DNA of 53,783 bases from Rhodocollybia butyracea. Its lineage: Eukaryota; Basidiomycota; Agaricomycetes; Agaricales; Omphalotaceae. The translations under genes were made by a program, and so were the position numbers. Below are positions 12,169 through 24,800 of the stretch, piece by piece (the first letter of the stretch is position 1; every line of letters starts with the position of its first letter). The stretch is from assembly GCA_015501585.1 (NCBI GenBank), contig JADNRY010000406.1, forward strand, positions 1 through 53,783, read 5' to 3'. Below the pieces are notes generated by a model. The model was not told the DNA's origin and did not search any database. It saw nothing but the letters and a program-made list of their open reading frames with translations.

Positions 12169-14278
12169 GATAATAGTGTGGCACTACAAAGTAGAGCAGA
12201 TACAAAATATAACAGAAACTACATTACTACGAGTGGCGACCAAGCAAGACACGTGCATGTGACTCAAGAAAGGGCGCTTCCAAGATGCGACCACAACTTG
12301 GTGTTTCTTTGCTTCAATTGATTGAGGCATAAAGATGTAGAATGACGTGCCAAATTACACTTCCTCAGTGCAGTGCAGTGAATCTGAAAGCATGTAGGCT
12401 TTCTACTCCAGAAATGGGACATACTGTCAAATACTGGTTGATTCTGATCGCTATAAGTAAAATTCTAAGCCAATAAGTTGCAGTAAGTAGAAAGTAAGCT
12501 TGAATTTAAGCAAGCCAATAAATTCACGTGAATTTAAGGGCAATTTAAGGACAACAGGGCGGCATCTGACCCAAGAATTTTAGATTTATCATATCTGCAG
12601 CATTCTGCATTCCCAATTTAGTACTACACTTATTTAATCATTGTAGCTTGAGTTGTTTAATACACTGAATCCTCTAAATGTCATTTAGTACTTATGGGTT
12701 TAATTGAGAGGGCCCTAAATCTGTGATAACATGCGGTACATACTAGCGAGTATATGTATGACAATACTACAATGAAACGATTTAATCAAATCAAACCAAC
12801 CGACGAGTTAGCTTTGCCAGATTACACACTAGTCAAAGCCACACCGGTGTCACATGTCATTGTGTAAGGTAGTCATCTAGCAAAACATGTCCAGCTACTT
12901 GGTATTGATAACACCAGCTTGACTCCTCTGTAGCTTCCTGATACCCAAGCGGTGGCAAGGCAAGTACCCTAGCAGTAGATGGCAGAGCGGCAGGTGGCCA
13001 CTAAGAATATACCAGATAACCCAAAAGTTATCCCCAACACAGAGGTCAATGTTTAGGAAGAGTGTTTAGGAAGAGGTGGCATGAAGCAGGGCGGATGGAT
13101 TGGAAGTAGCTGGCTACACTAGAGTAGAGGAAGATCAGCCTCACTACAAGTAGATTGCCACTGAAAGGTAGCCAGTAAGATGCAAAGGGAGGCAGGATCA
13201 ACTCCATGTTGCTGAGCCTGGTGGTTGAGTGGATTAGCTCAAGTCTTGCCTGCTTGATGGGCCTGAGTGAAGATAGTCCAAGGAATCTGCAAGAAAGCTG
13301 TTGAGTATTGCACTACAGTGATAGACAGATAGTTACACACCTAGACTACACAATGAACACCATCCAGCTGTTGATAGTGAGCGGAGACCAGGGCAAGGGC
13401 AAAACAAAAAAATAATGGTGAGTTGAGGGTTCTGTCCTACGTCGATCAGCCCGCACCACCAGAGATGACAGCACTTGGGAGCATTGCACAGTGCATTGCC
13501 AAAGCAGTCAAGGCAAGAAAAAGAACATGATAGCGTTGAAAAGAGGCTATGCACAAAGTTTATGCATTGCGGCGACTGAGGAAATGAGCTGGCTTGCTTT
13601 AGGCGCGCCGGGATCACATCAGATCTGGCCAATTTAGGCATGCTCACGCATTTATGTGCCGTGTTTAAATAACCGATAATAGAACAACTTATATAATGGA
13701 AGCAGAAGCATACTATCATGCCTCTAGTTTTTTAATAGTACTCTAGTAAACTTTCTATCTACTTTTTAGAGTGATCAAATACCTTCTTAAAGCACTCCGG
13801 CGTGAAGAACCGTTTTGCACAGAGATTTTCAAAAAATCAGTCACATCAAAATCACGGTCTGCCATATATTTGATGGCAGGGAGCTTGTCACGCAGAAATC
13901 ACAAATCTGCTTCAACTCCCTCTAGAACACTATTTTCCCTTCGTATCGTCTCGGAGAAGAGCTCCGATACACTTGATGCTATATTTACACCTACCACGAG
14001 CTTTTTCTCGTGTTTGTATCATATGTAGAAGTTAAAATACTTGATTTTCAAGAAAGAAATACGTACTCCGCACAGAAAAGAAGTTGCGAAACAAGTATCT
14101 ACTTGAATTTGACAGAAAAAAGACTAATATGTTATGGAATAGATACTCATACTTTAATTCCGAAGCATACTTACGATGATTTGTGAGCGGAAATGCTCTT
14201 AAAAGGCGTTTTAAAAAACTCTGTGCATTTCATCATTTTTGATGGGCATGATAGTATAGCTGTCAAAGCCGGCAGGCC
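12169..14278. other. Stretch with no supported gene
   Basis: Mixed AT-rich sequence. One 128-codon minus-strand frame (13333-13719) is Cys- and Ser-rich with no recognisable domain, and I do not support it as a gene. An 85-codon plus-strand frame (13771-14028) is likewise unsupported. Confidence 0.5.
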
Positions 14279-14420
14279 ATTGTGAAGCCGCCGGTAAGAG
14301 TAGCGGCAAGAACGGCAGACTGTTATTAACGGAAGGAGCGGGCGGCGGAGAGCGAACCGTTTTCTGCCGTTTTATTATGTTATATGATTCATCAGTTTGG
14401 ACAAACGAGTAGGAGACACA
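14279..14420 (+). repeat. Second dispersed repeat family, copy 1
   Basis: AGCGGCAAGAACGGCA, a GCGGA-rich segment, then GTTTGGACAAACGAGTAGGA and GACACAAAC recur at 14866-14975 in the same orientation. It adjoins the dispersed repeat at 14424. Confidence 0.75.
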
Positions 14421-14423
14421 AAC

Positions 14424-14498
14424 ATGAGGGGGCATGGCCGACAAGCGGCGGGTCACAAACCGATTTCTTGTACTGTAAATTTCATGAAAGAGTATAGT
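14424..14498 (+). repeat. Dispersed repeat, copy b
   Basis: Direct repeat of 4144-4229, including the core GCATGGCCGACAAGCGGCGG and the following CACAAACCGA and TTCTTGTACTGTA. It lacks the roughly 12-base insertion seen in copy a. Confidence 0.85.
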
Positions 14499-14865
14499 AC
14501 GTATACTATCATGGTCACCTTGTGAGCAGTGAGCACCAAACAAAATCAAAGCCAGCCCTGTATAAGCATCCTCAAGACCAACTCAAGGCTCAACCAAGTG
14601 AAAAGATTGGTATTTTAATCAACCCAGATACTTTATTTAACTTCTCGAAAACCTTGAAGTTATCATTCATTTTGTCTTCAATTCCTTGCAAAAAAATAGC
14701 GCACAAGATAGCACACCTATTTATGATGTATAAGTCTGCATAAGTAGTATGGTGTTTTATAGCACTACTAAGACCGGAAGTGCAGAAAGCGGACCATCCC
14801 AACTAGTAAGTAGTTTGTGATGAAATGAGAAGTGTAGCAGAAGTTGTATGTAGAGCGTTGCAGGA

Positions 14866-14975
14866 TGGAAGAGCGCAAAGCGGCAAGAACGGCAATGAGT
14901 TGGCGGAACGCGGACCGTTTTTATTACGTTATATGACGCGTAGGTTTGGACAAACAAGTAGGAGGGACACAAACT
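14866..14975 (+). repeat. Second dispersed repeat family, copy 2
   Basis: Matches 14279-14420 with indels. It runs into a small tandem repeat at about 14975-15042 in which CTTACGTT..CACTTAGCGGTTTGTGAAC-type units occur twice. Confidence 0.75.
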
Positions 14976-15329
14976 CACGCTTACGTTATCACTTAGCGGT
15001 TTGTGAACTTCGCTTACGTTCTCAACTTAGCGGTTTGTGAACATCTCTGACGTCTAGCACTCTCGCCGCAACCTAAAGCCTTCAGCTCACAGCTCACTTC
15101 CAACTGCTTATGCTAATGACTTCCAGGTTCCTGGGATGAGGATATTGATCAGATCAGATATGAGTGGTACCATTGGGAATATACTCGCTGGAATGACTAA
15201 AATTTGAATTGATAAGTATTACTCTGCGCCATCTCCCCGGTTACAACTTACAACTACTTACTTCCACCGATTCGGCATTATGCAGTATAAAAACCAACTT
15301 TCTCCCATGCCAATCATCAGAAGACCACC

Positions 15330-16551
15330 ATGAGCGACATTATCCTCCCAGAATCATCCTGCACTGTGTCTGTAAAAGCATTCAACGTCTGCACGCCCGA
15401 GACGAACCTCCCCACCGGATTGTTCATCAGTCCGGTCAAGCCCGGAAAGGAAGTCCTGTCTGTGCCCGACTATGCCTTCCTCATCGAACATCCAAGCGGC
15501 CGGAAGATTATGTTTGACCTTGGACCATTGAAGGATTTCAGCAAGCTCCCGCCTGCGATGGCTAATTTGCTTCCTCAGACTGGATTGAACATCATCGTCG
15601 AGAAGGAGATTACAGAACAGCTCAAGGATTCTGGTGTGTCTGTTGATGAGATCGATAGTATAATTTGGAGGTAAGTAACCATGCCAGAGGAATTAGAATA
15701 AATGTCAAGTTGCTGACTGCTCCGATGACCAGTCACTCGCACTTCGATCACACTGGTAAGCCGATCGAATACCGCTGCTTGTACCTCGCATCATAACCCG
15801 CCCAAATTGTAGGCGATATGTCATTGTTCCCCTCTACGGTGAAACTGTACATCGGGAAAGAGACCGACCCAAAACGGTACCCTGCTGACCCAGAGGCCTG
15901 GATACTCGAGAGTGATTTCACGTACGTTCAAGGGACACATGCGCAGAAAAGACAAGTCCCTGAATAATTGATGTTTCAGTGGGCGTGAAGTTGTAGAATT
16001 GAGCTGGGAAGAGCCTGATGTTACCATCGGTGGGATTCCCGCTCTCGATTTCTTTGGAGACGGCAGTTTCTACGTAATGGGGATGCCAGGTGTGAGTGCA
16101 AGATTTCAATAACGATCTGAATCCTAGCTTACACTTACACAAGCACTGGCCCGGACATCTCGTTGGATTCGCTCGCGTCAAAGAAAATTCCTTTGTACTT
16201 CTTGGAGGCGACACTTGCCACCATCCAGGCCAGCTACGGCCTAATCCACATATCCACAAGACCTTCCCTTGCCCGGGAGGCCTTCTTTCTCACCTTTCCA
16301 AACCTGTCCTGACTCTTCCTGACGGGTTCTCTTTCTACGCAGACAAAGTCACTTCTCTTGCCTCCATGGAAAAAGTTGGAGTCCTCGATGCGCATCCCGA
16401 TGTCTTTGTGATTACCGCGCATGACCCTACCATGCCAGATATCATCGGTTCGGTCCCACAGACACTGGATAACTGGAAGGAGCTCGGGTGGAAGACTAAA
16501 GCTGCGTGGGCATTCTTGCAGGAAGGAAACAAAGGCTACGGATACTGTTGA
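15330..16551 (+). CDS. Metallo-beta-lactamase-fold hydrolase (330 aa)
   Basis: Five exons (15330-15670, 15733-15755, 15813-15921, 15980-16091, 16144-16551) give a clean 993-base frame. The metal-binding set is complete: HSHFDHTGD (HxHxDH), HWPGH, GGDTCHH (bridging Asp) and a late ITAHDP His. This fits a binuclear zinc hydrolase of the MBL superfamily, such as a lactonase- or arylsulfatase-like enzyme. The substrate cannot be read from sequence. No signal peptide is seen, so it is probably cytosolic. Exon 2 is only 23 bases and carries the HxHxD box. A TATA-like TATAAAA lies about 45 bases before the ATG at 15330. It appears intact beside decayed neighbours. Confidence 0.93.
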
Positions 16552-17039
16552 AAACCGACTCTAAAGTAGATGAAACTCCGAGAGGGTATCCAATCAAATA
16601 AGCTCTTATTGTCATCGTTTTCGGAAGGTCAAGTTACAATTGTGACTGAGAAGTGTCCGCAGATCGATCGGAACCTTGCCTCCAGGGAAGCCCCACCCAC
16701 TGTATGAGATTGTCTAATGCCCATCTCATCAAATCACATATAATATCAGTGTGAGTTTTCACTCCTGCACTGGGCGGGGCTGAGACTTGCTGGATTATAT
16801 ATCGAAAAGCTGTATATCAGCCACTATTCGATATAAGCTCAGATAAACTCAGTCGTACCTAGTGTGGTTTTTCACAAGCGCAGGCGCAGGGTTTGTTCTC
16901 AAAACCCTTTCAGTAAGTTCTAGTTCCAGACAATGCTGCCCTTACTACCAAACTCCAACCAAACTCACACATTGTAAAGGTGTCAAGCTATTATGTGACT
17001 GATCTGAACCACTAGTACAGATGCGGAGCTTGTTTATTT
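16552..17039. other. Intergenic stretch, nothing recognised
   Basis: 3' flank of the hydrolase gene. The downstream part may be decayed 5' sequence of the HET-domain relic. Confidence 0.5.
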
Positions 17040-18055
17040 GCAAATGAGTAGGATACCAAGATATGAGCGGTATTATTGGATTGAAATTTGACACCTGCTG
17101 TATTGATAATCCAGCAGTTCCGAGCTCTCAGAGGCTATCAACTCAGTGTACAGATAGCCTATGTACTATTGTGAAGCACAAGCCCACTACCCTAGCGGAC
17201 ATGCAGAGTGACCTTTCCGGACGGTCCTTCATCTTAGTCTTCCATACGTGCAAATGGTTCACAAGGGGATGGACTTTGCAGGAGTCGATAGCGCTGATGA
17301 CAGTTGTATTCCTCACAAAAGACTGGGAGCCTGAGAAGATTGGAACTAAGGCGAGCCTGCAAGAGATTATCGCAGAGGTTACTAGATTCCATTGGAGAGG
17401 GCCGGGGGTCCGCTGGTATGCCCAAGGCTCGCTAGTAGGCGGTAAAGGTGGCGGTATTCCGTTGGGTTACAAGGAAACCTAACGTACTAGCCGTCACGTG
17501 GGATGGACAGGTAGACGCGACGTGCTCTGCCTGTTTCACCATTGAGGGTTCTGTTGAAGAACGACTCAAGCGGGATGAGTATCGCGAAGAGATTGTCTTG
17601 GGTTGCTGGAAGGCAGACAACACGTATAGAAGACGAGGCGTACTCACTAATGGGCGTTTTTGTGCTTTTATGCCAGCGAGGGGAAACCTCTTTTGCATAC
17701 AGGAGGGGATTTTGAAGTTGTCTGATGATGAGACAATCTTTACTGGGAAGTCCTAGTAGTCAGTTTCCAGTGGATAACTCGCAACGATGGTGGAGCAAGT
17801 GATGAATGATCAATATAGTGGTATTGGGTTACCTGCTAGTTCACCTTCCTCCCTTACGCAACAGGCTATGGGCCCCATGGCCACAATTTCTGGCTCTCCT
17901 GAATTGTATCCGGCAAGGAACTTCGGGGTACCTGGCCACTCGCGTGAGCGGCAGGTCAAAGGAGCGCTGAATTCTCCCTACTGTAGGCATACCCCAGCAG
18001 TTTTTTTTTTTAGCGGTGGGCAGCAGCACCATGGATCTTTTCTTGGATGGTAGTA
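17040..18055 (+). pseudogene. HET-domain (heterokaryon incompatibility) protein relic
   Basis: Scattered frames match the order of a HET protein: ERYYWI and DTCCID (about 17065-17110), WFTRGWTLQES with KDWEPEKIGTK (about 17255-17350), EGILKLSDDETIF (about 17705-17745) and GLPASSPSSL (about 17827-17860). In this family the WFTRGWTLQEL box is a hallmark, and the LQEEIL..SDDESIFAW and GLLA.SP.. segments lie downstream. Here the pieces fall in different frames with stops between them, and there is no proper N-terminus. Intact HET proteins trigger self/non-self cell-death reactions in fungi. This copy should be inactive. Confidence 0.78.
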
Positions 18056-18180
18056 ATATTTCGGGCATTCTCCTTTTACGCTCCTCTTTCCTAGACGTTA
18101 GTCTTTTATAACGTTAGTCTTTCCTCAAGACTTTTCAGTGATGTTTACAAGTATATCATTCGGCTATGCCGCAGCCCACT

Positions 18181-20219
18181 CTATGTATGAACTACAACTG
18201 TACGTCCCCGACGTAAGTCACGAATGTCCGAAGTGGCCTCATGTTGTGTGGTCTGTACCACCACTTCAACCGGGAGATGCCGTATAACAGGCTATACACA
18301 AACCCAACGTAATGAATAATACACAAATCAAAATCTTTGAAACTTGCCTCGGGGTTGGTTCCCTCTTTGAATAATGGAAGACCTATCTCGTTGATGGTTG
18401 GACTATTGACCTCTACCGACGTTGGTATTGCCTCGAGCTTTAAATTGACTCCTGCGGAAGAGTTCGGGGGCGAATGCGAATCGATGGTACTTCCAAGGAG
18501 GGGGTTGGCGAATCCAAGTTCGTCATGGAAATAAGGTAAGACGTGCGTTATAGATGGTCCACTTGAATTTTGGCTGGTCTGGAAATATGTACCCGCATTC
18601 AGCCTGGAAAGATCATCATCCAGTCAACGCTCCCGATGTCACACAATTGCGCGCAAAAGCTTACATGGAAAAGAAGCAGTTGACATAGACTGTTCAGGGA
18701 AGATCAGAACACCGAGAACACCGAGGAAAGGGACCACATCAAGGTTACTCACACTGCGGAAGAACAATCACGAAAACGATGAACACCGGGTTATATACGC
18801 TCACAGCAAACTAGAAAATTACCTGTCATTTTAGTTATACCGATTAATCTTAAGAATGGACGTACCGATATCAGTACTGCGGCGGAGAAAATTCTAGTTT
18901 ATGAATCAGATTTTTGCTGAACTGATGCAAAGAACCGTTGTACCCAGTTATCAAACCGGTATTCACGAAAATAGGCTACAAGCATTGTCAGACTAGAGTT
19001 AGTCCTGAATGTTAAATGAGTACCCGGGAGAACATCTATCGCATATACAACCCACCAGTTAAGATTTACATTGGATTTGGCAAATGTATACATGAGAAGA
19101 CCGCCGACGAGGAAATCTGTTACTGCTGTAGTGCACATTGATACCACGACTAGGGCCTTGAAATGAAGGTATACAAGATCGTGAAGCAAGCGGACAGTGA
19201 ATCTAACAGCCTTGAAATGAGTGGGTGAAAATTAGTTGAAGATCTTGACTCACACTTTGTAAGCAAACACTGATATCAGGTATCTTGTCAGTTCACGACA
19301 GTCGTGTCGAGAAAAACAAAACGCACCTATCCCGATGGCTAGAAAGAGTAATTGATAGATTAGAAACTGTTAAGTCGGCAAGAGGTAATATTAACCGAAA
19401 TCAAAAGTCAGAAAAACAGTCTTTCCAATGATCAGCAAGGCATGATAGACTCAGTTCCAGACATCGCTCACCAGCCCAACGGGGATCCATTTAAAAGTGA
19501 AACGACGTACTAATGAGACGTTCAATTCAGAGCAGAAAGACTCAGAGAGAAGCCTCACATCTCCATAGACGAAGGGCATACATACTGCAAAAATCAGCTA
19601 TATCAGAAGCTACTGGGAGAAAAACTCACAGTTTCGTGGAGCTCATAATCAGTACCTAATATCAATATTGAGGGAACGCTCAGAGATAGACCAACTACGT
19701 GATATTCATGCAGCATACCTGCATTAGGATTTGGATCTGTTCCAAGATGAGACGATTCCTTACAAGTCGAGTCTAGTTACTCACTTTGAAGTTCCAGATG
19801 AAGGGCGGGGAAATCATGTCATGAGGTCCTTCTTGCACGACATAAAAGTACGTTGCGCTGAATATGAAGCATAACTGAAGCATATCTAACATCCTGAGTT
19901 CAGTTAGTCCTAGTATCGTCTATGAAACAGATGGTACACTGACCATATGAAAGCTATCTGTACGTCGAGGTATAAGCTGAATATTACAGATAAAGCTGCA
20001 CAAATCGTACTGGGATCTTGTGCGATAATGGCTCGATTCTATTGGTACGAAAAAATATAATAGCTTGTACACTCGCTGTACCGCACAATCTACGAGCACC
20101 TGGGGTAAGTCCGTTCAGCGTATCGAGAGGACGAAGTATGCAACTCACAACGATGCAAATAGAATTCCTATCATCATTCCGCCATAGGTCTCTCCAACAT
20201 CGATATGGACTGGGTCCAT
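18181..20219 (-). CDS. DUF6534-type multi-pass membrane protein, copy 2
   Basis: It starts at 20219 with MDPVHIDVGETYGGMMIG, the usual family N-terminus. Continuing exons carry CGTASVQAIIFF (about 20090), FSATYFYVVQEGPHDM (about 19830), LLHDLVYLHFKALVVVSM (about 19150), a WWVVYAID stretch, FAVSVYNPVFIVFVIV (about 18770) and a soluble tail from LNAGTYFQTSQNSS to LPLFKEG (about 18600-18345). The last intron has a GC donor (GAG|GCAAGT) and ends in TATAG. The final exon ends VVVHT with its stop at 18181. The hydrophobic segments fit an integral membrane protein of unknown function. No lesion was found, although not every exon boundary was resolved. It is the intact partner of the broken copy at 1-2263. 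Confidence 0.75.
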
Positions 20220-20776
20220 CCTAAGGTCGTATGATGGTAAGTCTGGGAGGTTCTGGGTATATAACCAGGTTTTGGAAGTATTATCACCGACCGTTGTGAG
20301 ATAAAGAAAGACAGGACTGTTGCGAACAGTTCTGTCAATTTCTTTCTTGTCTCTCAATATTCCGTTTATGGCTCATCTGATCAGCTGCTCCAATCTTATA
20401 GCCGCCGCGGCGTAACACAGGACAACCCGAAGTCAACTAATCAAATGAACACAGTTCATCGATGACATAACTCAAGGTACATTCGACTTGTCGAGCGCTC
20501 CGCAGCTGGGCAGTACATTCTTTTGTGCTACGAAGCCTTCAGCGCTTCAGCGCCAACACCGCCTAAGTGAGCACATTATAAGGGGCGCACCGTTTGAGCC
20601 GTCCTAGAAATATCGATAGCTGGAATTACTCGATGTATTACAGTGTACATACGTCGTCATTATCACGGTTCAGAACATGTTGAACGCTTTTAGAACCAAT
20701 GGAAGGTTAGAGCTCGTCTCTAATGTCCCTGTCAGCGACAGACGGTGTTTCAGGAAGACCACTTGCGTCAAGTTAC

Positions 20777-22309
20777 TTAGCCCCTCCAGTAATTGGGCTT
20801 AATGAAAGGCATGGGTGTGACGACGGCCTTCCGTCTGCGGCTCCTCACTTCAACTTCGAGCTCAGTACCTTTCTTGTGCAAACCGTTCTTGACGTATCCC
20901 ATGGCGATGTTTTTATTGAGCGTGGGTGAAGGGATACCAGATGTGATGGTCCCAATCTGTTCGTCACCAGTGAAGATCTTGGCGCCCTCTGAAGGACGGG
21001 TGACACTCGTGTTTAGTAAACGTATAGACAGAAAAAGAGTGGGGGCCACTCACGCCTAGCAGGGGCGGCGTCAATAACAAATCCTACTCTTCGGCGGGGT
21101 GGCCCATTCTTCAGATGCTCTCGAACTCTCTCCGCCCCAATGAATTCGCCCTCCTCTTTTCTAGCCTTTCCTGATGTTCCAAATCACCGTAAGCACATGA
21201 AATCAAGATGTATCTCATCAAATCCCACCTATAACCCAGGAAAGCCCAGCTTCTACAGGTGATGTTTCTTCGTCTAGATCGTTGCCGTAGAGGCACATTC
21301 CGGCTTCCAGGCGCAAGCTATCGCGGGCACCGAGGCCTGTCAACTGTACGGGAGATCTCGAAAGAAGAGTCGCAACCTCGACTGTCTGCGATGGAGGGAT
21401 TGAAATCTCGAAACCATCTTCACCAGTATAACCACCACGGGCGACGTGCAATTTGATGCCTTCGAGAGGAACGAACGCAGACGTTCCAAATGTAAGTTTC
21501 TGTAGATCGAAAGAAGTGAAAGCTTGAAGGTAAGATGCAGCTTTGGGTCCTGGAAGATTCGATGTCAACAAAAGCGAATTCAACGGGCATGATCGCCTTG
21601 TCGCAAACCTTGCAAAGCCAATAAGCCCCAGTCTTCCAAGACTTCCATTTCGACCTGACCCTTCTTTGCACTTTCACCCGAGTTCCACTCAGCGAGTTTC
21701 TCTGAGAACCAGGCCAAATCGCGATCTCTGCGACCGGCGTTTGTCACTACATAATAGGCATCATCGGCGTGTTTCGTGACCACCGTATCATCAATGATTC
21801 CGCCTTGCTCGTTCAAAAGAACTGACAGTGTTGAACTGTAAGGATTGAGTGATGATAGTGATGATGGTGTCAGCCATTCCAGGAACTGCGTCGCGGTGGC
21901 GCCGCGGAAACTACGCATCCATATTAGCTTGAGCACTGTCCCAGTCTGCCACAGAGCTCACTTCGACTGAACCATATGCCCAACATCAAAAAGCCCTGCA
22001 CTACTGCGAACATGATTATGACTAGCAACTGCAATGAATATCAGCTACACTGGATACAACACCAGGTCCAGAACATACCTTGACCGACATCGCCATACGC
22101 AAGAGGCATCGAATATCCCGCGAAAGGAACCATTTTCGCGCCGTTTTCAACATGAAAATCGTAAAGACCAGTTTTTCTTAACTGATTTGTTCGTTAAACG
22201 TTGAATTCGGGCAAGTTTGTCGCATTACCTGTCCGGTTTCGGTTGCATATTTTCGAGAAGAGACTTTGAGAGCTTGACGGGCAATGACGGTCGGACGCAG
22301 GAGAAGCAT
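20777..22309 (-). CDS. GCV1: Glycine cleavage system T-protein (aminomethyltransferase), mitochondrial, 400 aa
   Basis: Seven exons (22309-22229, 22181-22079, 22028-21962, 21910-21609, 21549-21229, 21170-21054, 20988-20777) join to 1203 bases. The protein opens with a basic amphipathic presequence ([20 protein letters not shown]), consistent with mitochondrial import. It then shows [71 protein letters not shown] and a C-terminal [19 protein letters not shown] barrel segment. The T-protein moves the methylene group from aminomethylated H-protein to tetrahydrofolate, releasing ammonia. Intron 4 has a weak donor (GTTTGC), which at first looks like a frameshift, but the phase works. Intron 6 has a TACTAAAC branch-point-like motif. 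It is a conserved single gene with typical length. Confidence 0.95.
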
Positions 22310-24214
22310 AATGGCACACTGGCACGTAAGAATTCGTCAAGACGAGAGTGTTGACCGGCCCATCGGAACCGGAGCTCCGCATCTCACGTGCAAATATTTC
22401 CAGCTTTGACTCAACCGGGGAGTTCCGGTACAGAGATTAACCGATGATTTACGACTGATTTACGAGTGGAACAGACTAGCCAGTGCTAGCACTGACTTCA
22501 GCCATCGAATCTTCCATCTTACGGTTCTAATAGGTTTCGTTCGTCTGTTTGATCTCAAATTCCTTAGTAAAAAGTGTGTCTGATGAGTGCATAGCTCATC
22601 GACCGCCGAAGTTCTGTATCCCAGGACTTGGAGGGCATTCAAAGATATTGGTGCTCTTTGATTTGACCAAAAACTTACACAAAGAAGCACCTACCGTCGT
22701 ACTCTTACAGTGCATATCTGATCGGCAAACGCAGGAAACAACCAAAGCGTCGATCCAACAAAAACTGGAAGGTCCCACTAGATCGACGCGACGTGTTCAC
22801 GACTATAACGCGAATAACTTCCCTGTTGTTGAACTGCTTTCATTTACGGCGTTTTGAACTCGACACATCCGGAAATTAAGGTATGTACACCGATTCACTA
22901 CTTCCGAACGTGCTGAATAGAGCTCAAAGTCCTTCTTTCTTTCTGTCTCAGATTTCTAAAGGCCATATCAGTAGACCGCTTCATGGGTCGAAACAGGTGC
23001 ACATACCATCCAAGTAATCGATGCCTATTTCTCCTTCCAAGAGGCTTTCTTCCTGAAGTGCTTTCCCGAGTTTCTGGAATGCAGCACCCGCTATATGTGC
23101 TCGAAGCCCAGCAGCACCTGGGATAAGATCCGCCGGTGTGAATTCGAAGAATATGAAACGAAACGAAAGACCCACCAGCGTAATCTTCCTAGAATTTATT
23201 AAAAGGCTTGATTAGTATTAAGGCATCGAGGAAAGCAAAGGTAGGGCCTACGATTACAACGAAAACTGGCAAGAGGTGGCCGTGCACGTCGACGCGACGT
23301 GTTACACGATAAAAGGACTACATACTTATCAGTTACGTGGTTCTCTAATTTCGGTGCTGGAGACACACCGTTCCAGGTTCATCATCACTGAGCGCGAGTT
23401 TCTGGACGTCTTTAAGATGCGCTGCAACAATTGCTTCCTAGTAGTAATTCAGGAGGTGTTTTTAGATAAAAACTCTGGTGCAATGTCCGAGGCGCGCACC
23501 TTTCCTGGTTTCGCAGTAAGGGTCGCAATGAGCATGAGTCTTCCGGAAGGCGTAGATTTACTGAGTAAAGGCGGAAGTTCAGGATGATATTCAGCTCGAA
23601 GTTGCATGGAATACTTACGGGGGATTCTCCAAAGACATCTTGGTGGGGGTATGTATTAAGCGATGTGAAGATTATTCGTCTCCCTTATATCTGTCTCAGG
23701 CCTCTGAGTCGGATGACCTCGACTTAATAATCATATTTTCACAAGCCACTAGACTATTCCGCAAACGAAGTCATAGTACACAAGGAGCGCCGCTTCGATT
23801 TTGTGCAGAGGATGCATCTTGTGGAAAGTATGACATATTTAAGAGTGAGCCTGGCTTTCGGAATTAGTCAAGTCATCCGAAGATTATTTGTGAGTGCAGA
23901 ATCGTTATCAATTATCAATTATCGCTCACAGCCTTGCTCAATGTTCAAACGTTCACTTGTACAGTACTCGCCGTCATCAGGCCGCCGATGTCAGGGAACG
24001 GGTCGAACGACTGTCCCTGTCTGTCCTAGCCTGCACCACCATCACCAGGTCTGTGCACATCATGACCTACTAACCGCGACACGTTTGAGGCTGTTTGAGG
24101 GTACAACGAATTATCCACGACTCGATCCACCTGGAGGTATAGGCTGTGTATTTGCAGTGCGATAGAAAGGGGGCCGGTCCATTTCTGTGGAAAAAGCCAG
24201 CGAACAGCAGCGAA
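22310..24214. other. Gene-poor stretch upstream of GCV1
   Basis: Includes the presumed GCV1 promoter (22310-22500). The rest shows only short open frames without motifs. Two similar CGACGCGACGTGTT.AC blocks occur near 22786 and 23287; they may be small repeats. Confidence 0.5.
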
Positions 24215-24800
24215 CCCAAGTTTGATAAAATTTGTCTTCTTTGCCGGTCAAAGACATCTTCCGCCTATCTACTGCAAACATGCTCCTTGCTCTATCACTG
24301 ATTTACCTTCTACCTAGTACGACAACTCGCGACTGAGCCTGTGTTGGATTTACTTATATGCATTATATATGCCTCGCTGCAAGTGTTTGCTTCAGATTCA
24401 AGAATTATCGGCCTTAGCCTCTCCAGTCACGCGTAGCCTATGATCTCTGATCAGGAAACTGAAAACAAAAACGCAAGATAAACTCACCTGGGCAAAATCA
24501 AAAAAAAAAAAACCGTCGCTACAGCCCACAGTTCAAACATCCCAGAAGCTGAATTACTTTTGACTTAGTTCTGTAGTCTTCGGAGGTGAATCACTTGGTA
24601 TCTGTTTCTCCAGCATATCCGATAGAAAGATTCCTGCGACAGCCAGTGTACATATGCCCAAAGAAAATTTCAAGCGGGTTGAAGCAGGCAAGGCTTCCGA
24701 AGAAAGTGGACATAAGTCAGCTCGAGCTACAAAGAAGAAAGTGGCGTCGAAAAGTACCAGCCCACGATTGAAGCAACGTTCGGTTTGAAGCTGCGCTTTT
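24215..24800 (+). pseudogene. Decayed fifth member of the SSP array
   Basis: TTTGATAAAA followed at 24239 by CTTTGCCGGTCAAAG and then CCGCCTATC matches the leader shared by SSP-A to SSP-D. A fragment resembling the codons around the signal-peptide end (CATTATATATGCCTCGC, about 24360) follows, but no signal-peptide frame survives. Downstream, 24590-24790 matches the 3' flank of SSP-D at 40195-40395. It is therefore an old, broken SSP-D-like unit at the upstream end of the array. Confidence 0.65.

Noticed and set aside
13333..13719. 128-codon minus-strand frame
   Set aside because: No motif, odd Cys/Ser composition and no splice partners; more likely chance.
21550..21608. Apparent frameshift in the glycine cleavage T-protein gene
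   Set aside because: A 59-base intron with donor GTTTGC and acceptor TTCCAG restores LLALQGPKAAS, and the total length stays divisible by three.
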